This document shows, piece by piece, positions 11,108-21,800 of a stretch of DNA of 23,290 nucleotides. The position numbers were made by a program, and so were the translations under genes. The notes beneath the pieces are model-generated. The model did not search any database, was not told the origin of the DNA, and worked only from the letters and a program-made list of their open reading frames with translations. How positions within the stretch are numbered: position 1 is the first letter of the stretch; each line of letters starts with the position of its first letter. Source of the DNA: Azolla pinnata (taxonomy: Eukaryota > Streptophyta > Polypodiopsida > Salviniales > Salviniaceae); the NCBI GenBank assembly GCA_037176905.1, contig JBBBWG010009091.1, positions 1 through 23,290 of the forward strand. The letters are read 5' to 3'.

Positions 11108-11253
11108 GATAGCCCAAGTTTCCCCCCACCCCGATCAATCCATTGCATGCGCCCCCCTCCGAAAGCTGCTCTCAGCTTGCAGGGGGAGTCCAGACAAAAA
11201 CCAAACAGGAAGAAAAAAAAAATGTCTCCTTGCGACGATCCCCCCACAAGATT

Positions 11254-11263
11254 TATTTATATA
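11254..11263 (-). promoter_or_regulatory. Possible TATA box for the S40-like gene
   Basis: The minus strand reads TATATAAATA here, preceded by GGGG. Transcription starting about 30 bases downstream would give a 5'UTR of roughly 115-120 bases before the ATG at 11107. Two other ATGs precede 11107 in other frames, one opening a 3-codon upstream ORF. This supports, but does not prove, the single-exon model. Confidence 0.35.
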
Positions 11264-11310
11264 CCCCATTCTAGCACATGTTTATTGGTAGGAGATGCAT
11301 ACATAAGAAA

Positions 11311-11530
11311 ACACATCCATCCTTCCCCATGGATACATCGAGATACCCGATGTGCCTTTTTTTTTTTTTATGTATGTATCCATACATCCAATTCTAGTGT
11401 TGAATAGGACACATCCATCCATCCCCATGGACACATTGAGATACAAGATGTGTTTTTTCTTATGTATGTATCCATATATCCAATTCTAGTTTTGAGTGGG
11501 ACTCATCCATCCATCCATCATTATGGATAC
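11311..11530. repeat. Tandem repeat, about 92-98 bp unit, two and a half copies
   Basis: The unit starts ACACATCCATCC at 11311 and 11409, and as ACTCATCCATCC at 11501. It continues CCCCATGGA(T/C)ACAT(C/T)GAGATAC, a T-run, TATGTATGTATCCATA and CCAATTCTAGT. The third copy breaks off after the CATC repeats. Confidence 0.8.
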
Positions 11531-11550
11531 GGTACATCATCTATCCATCC

Positions 11551-11682
11551 ATTGGAGAAAATTGGGCATCCACATCCATCACTCCTAGGCTGTTGGCACA
11601 CATACATACGTACATACAAACAAACCAACCAACATACATCTCTATATACAGACAGACAGATGGATAGATAGATATATTGATT

Positions 11683-11721
<39 letters not shown>

Positions 11722-11726
11722 TGATT

Positions 11727-11761
<35 letters not shown>

Positions 11762-12133
11762 GATTGATTGATAGATAGATAGATGAGACACATCAATTGG
11801 AGAAAATTGGGCATCCACATCCATCATTCCTAGGCTGTTGGCACACATACATACATACATACAAACAAACAAACAAAACTAACATACATCTCTATATACA
11901 TATAGAGAGATAGATAGATAAGACACATCAATTGGAGAAAAGAACAAAACTAACATACATCTCTATATACAGATAGAGAGATAGATAGATAAGACACATC
12001 AATTGGAGAAAATTGGGCATCCACATCCATCATTCATAGGCTGTTGGCACATACATACATACATATATACAAACAAACAAGCAAACAAACAAAACTAACA
12101 TACATCTCTATATACAGATAGATAGATAGATAG

Positions 12134-12180
<47 letters not shown>
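11551..12180. repeat. Higher-order repeat carrying GATA, CATA and CA microsatellites
   Basis: A block beginning TTGGAGAAAATTGGGCATCC and running through CCTAGGCTGTTGGCAC, a CATA run, a CAAA run, CATCTCTATATACA and a GATA run occurs at about 11551, 11798 and 12004. A shortened copy near 11932 jumps from TTGGAGAAAA straight to GAACAAAACTAACATACATC. The longest GATA/GATT run is 11662-11784, and a CA run fills 12137-12179. Open frames of Ile-Tyr-Leu-Ser repeats on the minus strand are artefacts. Confidence 0.9.
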
Positions 12181-12181
<1 letters not shown>

Positions 12182-12252
12182 ACTCCCTACCCATTCCATC
12201 TCATTCATCCATGAATGTTCTCATCCATCATGAATGTGCACATATCCATACG

Positions 12253-12306
12253 TGTATGTATGTATGTATGTATGTATGTATGTATGCACCTATGTATGTG
12301 TGGGTG
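12253..12306 (+). repeat. TATG tetranucleotide microsatellite
   Basis: A run of TATG/TGTA units, slightly interrupted, ends directly against the 77-bp sequence that is duplicated around the assembly gap. It is a likely cause of the assembly break. Confidence 0.85.
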
Positions 12307-12383
12307 TATGTAGGTATGCAATACTAACCCATGATGGTGGACCAATGAGGATCGACTCGGAGAAGACGAGAAGACCTGCAAGC

Positions 12384-12483
12384 NNNNNNNNNNNNNNNNN
12401 NNNNNNNNNNNNNNNNNNNNNNNNNNNNNNNNNNNNNNNNNNNNNNNNNNNNNNNNNNNNNNNNNNNNNNNNNNNNNNNNNNN
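12384..12483. other. Assembly gap (100 N) flanked by a 77-bp direct duplication
   Basis: Exactly 100 N separate two identical 77-bp stretches, 12307-12383 and 12484-12560. The left copy ends at the gap and the right copy starts at it. This is what two overlapping contig ends joined by a placeholder gap look like. Real sequence here is probably about 177 bp shorter than shown. Confidence 0.95.
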
Positions 12484-12506
12484 TATGTAGGTATGCAATA
12501 CTAACC

Positions 12507-12869
12507 CATGATGGTGGACCAATGAGGATCGACTCGGAGAAGACGAGAAGACCTGCAAGCGCAGTAGCAATCGCCGCGCGAGGCCACGCCATCAGCATAC
12601 TCTCTCATCCTCGATCTCGACCTCGATCTCGGTCTCCATGCCGATCGGGCACCGGCATTCATGTGCACAACAGCTCTCCCGGCAGCAGCGGCGGCGGCGG
12701 CGGCGGCGGTACGGAAGGCGAGCTCCCAGGGATCCTTCTGCAGCTGAAGGGGTTGGGGATCGTGGGGCCAGAGCACGTCCTCCTCATTGAGCTCGTCGGT
12801 GGGGAGGGCCCAAGGAGGGGAAGATGAAGACGGCGAGGGCGAGGGCGAGCAGGAGGGGCAGAGGGCCAT
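12507..12869 (-). CDS. Candidate GC-rich first exon, possibly the N-terminus of an S40-like protein
   Basis: The minus strand opens with ATG at 12869 and stays open to a TAG just past 12507. Codons are strongly GC-ending for the first 50 or so residues, unlike the surrounding DNA. The peptide contains DELNEEDVLW, similar to the acidic ELxEEDxW block near the N-terminus of S40/DUF584 proteins, then a poly-Ala run (GCC/GCG repeat) and an Arg/Ser stretch. A donor-like GGTTAGT lies exactly at the frame end, and splicing from 12506 to 11088 would keep phase with the S40 domain frame. That acceptor has a weak pyrimidine tract, and the gap duplication lies inside the putative intron. I infer a first exon; it could also be a chance frame in a GC-rich promoter. 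Confidence 0.35.
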
Positions 12870-12987
12870 GGGCAGGGATCGGAAGCGGAGCCTGAATGCG
12901 GTGGGGATGGAGATGGGCGATGGCGAGGAGGCAAAGCAGCAGAGCAGAGAAGGCCAGAGCTATGGCACAGAAAGCAGAGAATGAGAA

Positions 12988-13043
12988 AGGAAGAAGAAGA
13001 AGAAGAAGAAGAAGAAGAAGGAAGAAGAAGAAGAAGAAGAAGA
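12988..13043. repeat. GAA/TTC trinucleotide microsatellite
   Basis: An almost perfect AAG/GAA run of about 55 bp on the plus strand. On the minus strand it is a CTT run about 120 bp upstream of the ATG at 12869, where CT-rich leader sequences are common in plant genes. Confidence 0.9.
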
Positions 13044-13290
13044 GAGTTTTGTACAAATACAGAGAGTTCTGTTCTTTCTTTCCCGTTTTCAAAAAATACA
13101 AAACAAAACCAAAACAAAAACAAAACATATTTCTAGAACAGAAGAGAGAAATGGAAGACATTATTATACAAATACACACAACAAAAACAAAAAACAAAAA
13201 GAAGATTTGTGATGTATTCAAATCTGATGTGGATCATGTATGCATGTCATGCAATGCAGTGATGCATTGGATGGTATGGATGCGAGGATC

Positions 13291-13545
13291 GGGTCCTGTC
13301 GGCTGCCCTGGGAACTCGAGCGTGTAAAAAAATGTCCTTCAGCTTCTGCCTGAAACATCTCAGATCGCTTGGGCGAAAATCGATCTGTAGAGTTTGCGAT
13401 AGATAGTAAGTATCATGACCGGTAGGTAGCCCGGGGAACACCAACGTGTAAAACGTCCTTCCGCTTCTGTCTGGAACATCTCAGATCGCTTGAGCAGAAT
13501 CGGTCGATCGATAGAGTTTGCGAGATATAGATAGACAGATAGATA
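13291..13545. repeat. Tandem duplication, two copies about 122 bp apart
   Basis: Both copies contain a GTGTAAAA...TGTCCTTC/CGTCCTTC segment, GCTTCTG(C/T)CTG(A/G)AACATC, TCAGATCGCTTG, and ATAGAGTTTGCGA followed by GATAG units. The shared block AACATCTCAGATCGCTTG lies at about 13353 and 13475. No coding potential. Confidence 0.8.
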
Positions 13546-13645
13546 GATATACAAGTTTTGAACTCACAACCTCTTGATGCTTGAATCAAAGTTTCAACTA
13601 TTATCATAAGATATCTTATATATATTATTTACTATATGTTATTTA

Positions 13646-13750
13646 GAATATTCTAAAATATTTTAAAATATTTAATAGTTGTTTTAAATATCATAAATAT
13701 CTAGAATACTATAGAACATTCAGGAATACTTCTACAGGGACCTATAAATA
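13646..13750 (+). promoter_or_regulatory. LTR-like promoter with heat-shock-element pattern and TATA box
   Basis: GAACATTCAGGAA at 13714-13726 is a perfect three-unit heat shock element (GAA, TTC, GAA at 5-bp steps). A further GAA lies one helical turn upstream at 13704. GAATATTC at 13646-13653 is another two-unit site. TATAAATA lies at 13743-13750, 17 bp after the three-unit site. This arrangement resembles heat-responsive plant retrotransposon LTRs such as ONSEN. Confidence 0.5.
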
Positions 13751-14228
13751 AGGGAGTACTCATTCATTACAACTCATTCGACGCCAATTTTCGGCGCTCT
13801 TGTGCTCCAAGTTTTTGGCCAATTCATCTCTTGTCTTCTTGTTCTTAGTTTATCTTCTTCTTCTTCTTCTTCTTGTCATACTCTTGTCGTCGAGTTCTAT
13901 CATTGTTAGGAAAATCGTCTATGCCTATATTGTGGCAGTCAAGGATATATATCTATAAATTGTCCACGCAAACCAAGACGACAAGTGAACCAAGTTCTTG
14001 TGATCACTCCATTTCAAGTTTTGCCCTTCCTTTTAGTGACCTGAGTAGGCCTAGTAGTGATGTCATAAGAATATATTTAATGTCTTGAGCCAAATAGAAG
14101 ATGTGTTAAACGACTAGGTTCGGTCAAAATAAGAGCCATTTGGTTAGACAAGCCTGGGCATATTGTGTCTGTCCCTAGTAATGGTTCCGTATCTTTAGGT
14201 CAAGTTAGTTGAGTTTTCTCTGCACGAG

Positions 14229-14530
14229 TTGTGCTTAGCACATCTAGGTGCAATCGAGTCCCAGGTTTTGCCCTCTTCGGTTTCTGGAGCAAGCTCTTGT
14301 TTCATGGATCATAAATTTGTTATAATGCATAGTATCAAATTACATAAACTCCCAAGCTCGGTGTCTATCAAAGTCATTGGTAGGCGCCCCATAGCATCAA
14401 GTAATATAACCGAAGAACTCGAGTCAATTCGTGTAGTCCTAAGTGATTTGGATAATGTCATCTCGTTCAACATGATTTGTATTCTTGAGCACTCCCTAGT
14501 TCTTGGTCTTCCATGGATCATAGTACAATC
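14229..14530 (+). pseudogene. Ty3/Gypsy-type retropepsin-like fragment, catalytic Asp lost
   Basis: In this frame SGASSCFMDHKFV, then KVIGRRPIASSNIT, then LGLPWI follow the order and spacing of the retroviral-type aspartic protease domain found between gag and reverse transcriptase in plant Ty3/Gypsy elements. The active-site triad Asp-Ser-Gly reads Val-Ser-Gly at 14280-14288 (codon GTT where Asp is expected), so the enzyme would be inactive. The frame stops at 14637-14639 with no reverse transcriptase following. I read it as a dead retrotransposon relic. Confidence 0.65.
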
Positions 14531-14639
14531 AAAGTCTCATGAACCATCTTTTCAATCAAGGATAAGGAATTCCACAAAATTTCAACTATCTTTTGTGAGG
14601 AAGGAAGAAAGGAGTACATGTTTGTGTTCACAATTTTAG

Positions 14640-15840
14640 CAACTCCCTCACCTGCCTCACAAGAGTTGGGCATCCAATTACCAGAAAAGTAAATGATGCC
14701 CCATATCATGGGCAATTCCCACACCTGTTTTTCGCTGCAAAGATGCATGGATGGAAGCATTTGATGTTGACAATGCTCCTACTTTCCAGACCTCGCTCGA
14801 TTTGCCCTCACAATTTGCCCTCACAAGTTAATGGCTTCCTTAAATCTCCCAGCTGAATCAGCTCATCAATCGATGTGTTTCTCCAGCCTCTCTATGCTCA
14901 AGCTCGCATGGGTCTAAGCAAGGCATGATGCACAAGAACAAGCTATATATGCAGAGCTTGGACCACAACAAATTAGACTTTGAGCTTGCACACAACCTTG
15001 AATGCATATCACACCAATGTATTCAGTAAGCCATCCCCCAATCTAACGGGTTTCTGTAGCATGTTTCTCAAGGATACCATAGGTAAATACAGAATGTGAA
15101 AAAAATAAAAGGGACTTAGACAGCAGTTGATGCAGATCTAGCGGATTCAAGTCCGATTCCATAGATAGGAGCTTCCATGTCTTCACAACTAACTGGGTAG
15201 AGTGTAAAAAACTGTTTGCACCCATCATCACCATCATCATCATGCCAGGTTTCAGCCTTTCATCAATTTTAGAGCTTCACAAAGTATCTTGAAAATACAA
15301 AAACACGTTGGTGGGTCGGGGGCTTCGTACCTTAATTTTGAAGAGATGGATCAGCCGATTCCAAACTGCCCACATTGACTACCCTCCGAGTTGATGCAGA
15401 GATTTTTCCAAAGTATGGTCGGATGCATCAGATATGTACCCGATACCAGCCTGGCTCTTATGCCTTTGGGGACATTTAATGAGCTGAAATCTGATTCCAG
15501 TGGTTAGGGAATGGAAATCTAGTCACTAATGACATACAAATCAGATGACCATGTGTATAAATTGTTCAGCTAAATTCTAATATGGCTGGGAACACATGCA
15601 GATACACGACCTCAGAATGATGATATGACAATCCATAATCAGATGTATATATATATATATATATATAGATAGATAGATAGATATAGATCATAGGGAATGG
15701 AAAGATCATGGATGGAAAGTATCAAGAATTAGTACAATCTCCTTGAAATATCTGGTTCTTATATGGGTAAAGCTTATTGACTTGAATACATGAAATAAAA
15801 TCACAATGTGTAGGGAGGACAAACCACCCCTGTGGAGCTC
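14640..15840. other. Intergenic DNA downstream of UBA1
   Basis: No gene recognised. It contains a short CATCAT run near 15225-15243 and a TA run followed by GATA units at 15645-15686. The part next to 15841 is presumably the UBA1 3'UTR; an AATAAG-like element on the minus strand near 15770 could be its polyadenylation signal. Confidence 0.6.
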
Positions 15841-18800
15841 TTAGAAGTAGATAGAAATAAGAGGCACATCGACATCGTCCCCATCATCATCTTCGCAAGC
15901 AACGACGATATCAAAGTGCCTGCGGCCCGGCGAGATCTCAAGCTTGGCAATCTCTTTCGCAACATCCAGGACCTTCCGATCCAACCTTTCCCTGTGCTTG
16001 GGGAAAAGGCTGTTGTAAAGCAAGCTCTGACCGCAAGAGATGCTGTAAGCTGACAGGCCTTTGTCTTCAAACCATCTAAGCAGCTCGTTGAGGGTTAGAT
16101 TCTCCGATATCACCCAGCGATCCCACACGGACCAGCTCTTTCCAGCGTGCTTCACTATTTTTGGAGGTACGGGCTCAGCCATGGAGAAAAGCGGGAGCGC
16201 TAAGTTGGCAAAAGTGTTGCGGTATTTCTCCACCGGGTGGCCGGAGAGAACCTTATAGAGCTCCAGGCATACAAGGCCAGTTGCCAAGGCTGTTGTGGTT
16301 GCAATGGCGGGGATGATTCGGCCAGCTATAAACTTAGCTTTTAGCTTGTCGACCTCAGGGATACCATAGTTTCGTGCCCGCAAATTAGCTAGACCAGCAA
16401 TCAAATCCATGTGGAAATTCGTGTCATCATCCTGCAACAACCGAAAATGGAATCAAAATCATCATCCTGTAGAATTTTGAGTTTGGAAGTCCCAACCCCT
16501 AAACCTCAGAACCCAGGTTTTGCTGCTAATCAGCACTGGGCTTTTGGACCACCAAGCCTCTCTTGAACTAGTGTCAACCTGAGATGTACATGGGGATTTC
16601 GATCAAAACTTCCTTAACAGTTTTTCAGCTGGAGGCACATGAAGCTTTGATGAACATACTTCAATTAGTTAAGGCTAGTTGGATTCCTGCTCTTCAAATT
16701 ATAGCTAACTTATGCTTTGCCTGATCACTCTTAAGCTAGTGAAACTATCAAGTTCCGAAATCGGCAATTTTTTTTCATCTTGCTGTAGCTGGTGAGACTT
16801 TTCATCAAGAATAAATTCCCTCACCTAACATTAAAACTTTGTCTCTGATTCGTCTCAAGTTAACTAGTAAAATTCTTAGAAGATTCAGCCTTCCCCTAGC
16901 CTTTGCACTATATATTTCACCAAGTGAAACCCTTTCGCTACGAGTCCAACTCCCACCTCCACACTCAAACGCCCATCAAGAAGAAAGAAAAGATTCATTA
17001 ATGCGTTTGACAAAAACGAACCTTCTCAAATTGTACTGGATTCATACGGAATCCTGGAGCTAAATTATGCACCCCAGCATCCAAGGCCTTTATAAGTTGT
17101 TCTATAACCATTGAATCATCAGAAGAAGATGCATTAAGGGTCGTCGCCTTCTCATCTGTAACAATCTTCACACCTTGTTTAGGCTGAAACTGTGGCAATT
17201 TGATTTGATCTATAACATCTGCCACCTTGTCAGTTTTTGAGGCCCAATCAGGAATGTCAATGCCATATGTCTCAGCCCTCAGAATAGCTGCGGAAATAAC
17301 AAAAGAAATACAGGAAGCATCCTTAGAGTTGAACTCTAGCGGTTTTGGAAATCTCTTTGGAGCAGACCAGAAAAGTGCGCCAGTGCTTGTTGTCGCATCC
17401 TTTGGGAATGTGTAAATAAGCTGTTTCATTCGGTTCACAAAATAGTCCTCAAACCTGAAAACAAATACAAACATATAGAATCGAGTGTTGGTAACAATAA
17501 CAAGGAATTCCTATTTAACATGAAAGAAAAAAAAACGTTATTCCAGGAAAATGCAGCCATCTAATTTAGCTTAACCATTTTGACATATCACCAGAGTGTA
17601 TTCTTAGCGTTGTAATTAATACAGAATGCCTGTACAAAGAAGCATGCCTTTAGAGAAAAAAGACCTTCTCCGTGCCCAAGCTATGCAATCCTTGAAAATA
17701 ACACCAATTGCTGATGGAAGTTGTTTAAGACAAAATGGAAGGTACAAATTATTAAATGATTGTGTGATTAAATGAAATGGCCAACATGGAAGTCCTATTT
17801 ACCATGAAAGAACTGTACTAATTAAAGGCAATGCCTATAAATGTAATTCCAGAGACATCCACCATCTAATTTAGCCTAACTATTTTGATAGATCACCAGA
17901 GTGTATCCTTAGTGTTGTAATTAATACAGCATGTCTGTACAAATAAGCATGCCCAAAGAGAAAAACTAAAGTGCATACCTTCTTCTTGCCCAAGCTATGC
18001 AATCCTCGAATGTTGTACACTTTTCTGTAACCAAGCATTCAACCACCCTCTCCAGCAAGTTCCGCGCTTGAGCATCCCCTGCTGATATCATTGCTGACTT
18101 GTACTCCTCAGGCTTTGACAAATAAGTATTTGCCTCAGCTGGTGTCTTTTCTAATAAACCTTCAAACTCTGATCGTGCCCATGTAAGGCAATGATGAATA
18201 TTGTGAGGAAACGAATGCACTGTACACATCGGGGCTTGCTTCTCAGGGGGATCTCTGGAAGCCCCATAGTTTTCAGTCAAATGTGGTATGACCATCTGAG
18301 TGTTACACTTCGGTCCCAAAGTGCCTGACTCTAAAAGAGGCTTTTGGAAGTAAACGCACCGCGAATCCACATAAAGCCTCGCAGTAACATTATCTAAGGC
18401 ATTAATAACTACATCAATACTCTCCCAAAATGCATCATCAAATACATTCTCGGTTTCTGGGCTAACCCTATTTTGCAACGCCTCAACTCTGAGGTTCGGG
18501 TTGATAGCTGTTGCTGCTGCAGAAGCAACTGTGGATTTGGCTTGTCCAATGTTCCAATCACGAAACAAGAATTGCCGGCTTAGGTTGCTTTTTTCAATAA
18601 CATCATCATCGGTCACAATCAACTTGCCTTTTCTCCCACAAGCAACCCCCATCAATGCCAAGTTCTTCAGAAACTCACAGCCGAGAGCACCAGCTCCCAC
18701 CACAAACACCTTTGCATCGTGCAGCTTCTTTTGCATCTCTTGTCCAAAGACAGAAACCTGTACATCATATCTATTGTTCGATGGCACAAGGTCTTGCCCA

Positions 18801-21800
18801 GATAATGGCTCATTGGGCAGTGATTCCAATGAGTCAAAGTAGAAGAACTGCAAGAAAGCAAGATTCTCGGATCAATCCTTTTCTATCTCTGAATCGAAGT
18901 TCAGACAAGGAAATTGAAGGATTTACACTCACCTGGAATAGAGGATGGAACTTGCCCGAACATGCCTTCACTACTTCTTGTCCAACAATACCTCCAAACA
19001 TCGCTGCCATGGGATTGAGAACAGCTTGGGCGCCACTAGCGAAGTGCTTGAGAATCCCTTCATCAATTGATTCCAAGCTTGCATCACCACTGCCTTCATT
19101 TAGCAATTTCACCAAATGGATGAAATTAGTGATATCATCACTACTTCCAGGGGCTGGAAGCCGTCCATATTTGACAACAAACTTATCAAGTGCCTGGAAG
19201 GCCAAGTGCAATAGTGGAGGGCGATCAAACTTTGCAAAATCACTCAGCAAGAATTCACCAGGATTCTGTAATGCTTCTTCTAATGACTTAAAATTAAGCA
19301 GCTTTGGTTGCTTCACTTGAGTAACGATTCCCCCCCCCACATAAGCTCCAAAGGTGGTGGTATCTTCCTCAAGGAAGAAAGAGTATGGTCGGCAATTTTT
19401 CACTCTTCTTGGTTTTCCATCATTCAACTCAGTCGTTCCATGTATCTCAGAGAAAATGACCATCTCCCCATCTTGGAATTCTAGGCGCTCATCATCAACA
19501 CATGATACCAGAGCTGGATTATCGCTGCTAATCGATGCAATAATACCAGTATGAGGTTCTTCTCCATCAACATCCACAACAGTAAACTCTGGTCCAAAGT
19601 CACAGAACACGCTACCAAAAAGTCCACGGACATCAGCCTTAATGAAGGCAATTGGTGATGCTTTCTGGCGACAAAAATTATTGATAGAAATTGCTTTCTC
19701 TATGGGGAAGTCTATAAAGACAACAACCTGTAGAAAGACCCATGTTTGTTAAGGATTAATAACAATACTTCAATACATTCCATGCACAACCATTGTTTCC
19801 TAATACTGTATCGAGACAAATGCTTCATGTTAGACTGTACACATAAACATCAATACAACATCAAGTTAGGACAACTGGATAATTAATTACAGACTAACCT
19901 GAAATCCAGACAACAACTCTTCAGTTATTTCCAATGTATTTACTGTGACACTGACAGCAGTATTCAACTCTTGTAGCTTGGTGGCACAAGCGAAGGCTCT
20001 GTTCTTCCCTATGTCAGATTCTGAAAAATAGAAGTTTGCTCCGAGGTCCAACATCTGGACAGATTTTGTATCATGCAGCACCACCGATTTGACACCAGCA
20101 AGTATGACATTCTTTGCTGCAATGTTCCATAAAGTTGAGAATAAAGACAGCATTAGATGGGACAATAGATCAATTAACCTTGATTACTCATTCACAGCAG
20201 CTGTGAACAAAGAATAATAGTTGTATGTTACAGAGAAAATTGTTAATATTTTATAGAAATGCAAAAATGGGATATTGAGTGGAAAGGCTAAAGTGGGAGA
20301 TAAATATAAAAATTTCACCGCCATCCTTAGCCATCAAATGAAATATTTTCATAAAGTATGCATGCTGTCAAGCTGCAAATTGTGACCTCCAAGAATTTTA
20401 TAAAAATGTTGCAATTGTGTGATTGGGAGAAAAATGTCTCACACGAGCTAGATTGACACTAAAAGAAGGAGATTACTCTTTCACTATTGAAAAACTCTAT
20501 GAAAAATGCAAAACCTTCTTCATGGTGGTCAAGTATGTCACTTTTAAAGTTTACATAAGACACTTAAAAGTTGCCATAACTCTTGTGAATCGAAATTGTA
20601 TCCTGAGCATAAGCCAGATGCAGCTTCCACTAAGTCTTCATCAGATCATTTGCATATGTTTATACTTGAATTAGATATATAATTTGGGAGAGAGTGTGAT
20701 TGATCCACAAGAAACTAGGTGCATTCACATTACATGGGAGACTGCAACTTGTTTGCTCTTAAAGTTGGCACATCACATCAAACCATCAAACTCAAACTCA
20801 CAAAATAGTTTATACAACAAAGTACGTTTGCAACAAATTTCCCATTTTAAGAAGAAAGTGGTCTGCAAGATGTGAAATACAATATAGGAGGGATTAGCCT
20901 TCTCCTTTTCCAAGTCGTGAAAATAACCCTCATTCAAAGGAGAGCCTCTTGACACACCATGAAGCTGGGTATGGTAATTCATCCGACCTTATATATACCC
21001 ATTACTTTGTATCTTGCATGCATGAGCAACTCAAAATTTTGCTTGTATCTTTCTTCATGCTCTATCTGCTTCCCATGCAATCATTGAGAAAGTGCTTTAC
21101 CACATTATCTCAATGGAAAGATTCAGCCTCGCAATTGCAAGAGCATGCATGGTATTTCCTATGAATATCATAGATAGTGAAATCTATTATTACTATCTGA
21201 TTACAATCTTCAAATCCAAACGTGCATGAGACCAAAAATATAATGTTTTCACATAATACATGTGAGACTGATTTATAACTTTCCACGTTACGAACTTTCT
21301 TAATGCCTGTTGCAATTCTGAGTGCATACTGCAACAGTAGAAGGTTATGTGGCCAGCTTGTAATGTATCTAGGTGTGATACTCACACTCCAACTTGTTTA
21401 AGACAAATATGCCTATTGGTTTCGTCACCTATCCCCCAGCATACCATCTCAACCTATATCATAATGACACAACTATTTGGAAGGAAAAATATGGTGAGTT
21501 TTAACATGTGATGGACATGAATGCTTTGATCTGCCAACAATCCCAGAAAGTATTGGGATGAAAAACAGTGGGACGAGGTTTAACATGCATTTAAAGAAAG
21601 ACCTATATCTTGCAACAGCACATACTTGTGGTACTAGTGTAATCAGACAATGAGAAAAACAAATCTGGCAGATATCCATGGCATGATGACTGGAAGCATC
21701 GATTGAGGATTATCGAGGGACCTTAAATGTAAGTCACGGTTTTTAACAAAGGAAATTAAGCTGGCTAACAAAACATCAAGTTATCATTCTAAGGGTAATC

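Larger units (their letters stand above)
13613..14639 (+). mobile_element. Decayed LTR-retrotransposon fragment
   Basis: An AT-rich segment with GAA/TTC pairs and a TATA box (13743-13750) has the look of an LTR U3/R region. It is followed about 500 bp later by a protease-like frame (14229-14530) of Ty3/Gypsy character. No integrase, reverse transcriptase, RNase H or second LTR is visible, and the gag region must be mostly lost, so this is an internally deleted remnant. Its exact ends, target-site duplication and primer-binding site could not be placed. Confidence 0.6.

Noticed and set aside
10786..11109. His-rich, Ser-rich and Ile/Leu-rich frames over the acidic tract
   Set aside because: They are other-frame readings of the TCATCN microsatellite. 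Only the minus frame ending in the S40 block has family support.
11521..11872. Ile-Tyr-Leu-Ser repeat protein frames
   Set aside because: They are translations of the GATA microsatellite.
12784..13221. Minus-strand frame with a leucine-rich, signal-peptide-like stretch
   Set aside because: It overlaps the GC-rich candidate exon in another frame, begins in a CTT run, and has no conserved features.
13555..13605. Possible tRNA-like or primer-binding sequence (minus strand reading GAGGTTGTGAGTTCAAA)
   Set aside because: It resembles the loop region near a retrotransposon primer-binding site or a SINE box, but no cloverleaf or LTR end could be matched.
15043..15243. Minus-strand 66-codon frame starting with a Met run
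   Set aside because: The start is a CATCAT repeat and the rest has no recognisable domain.
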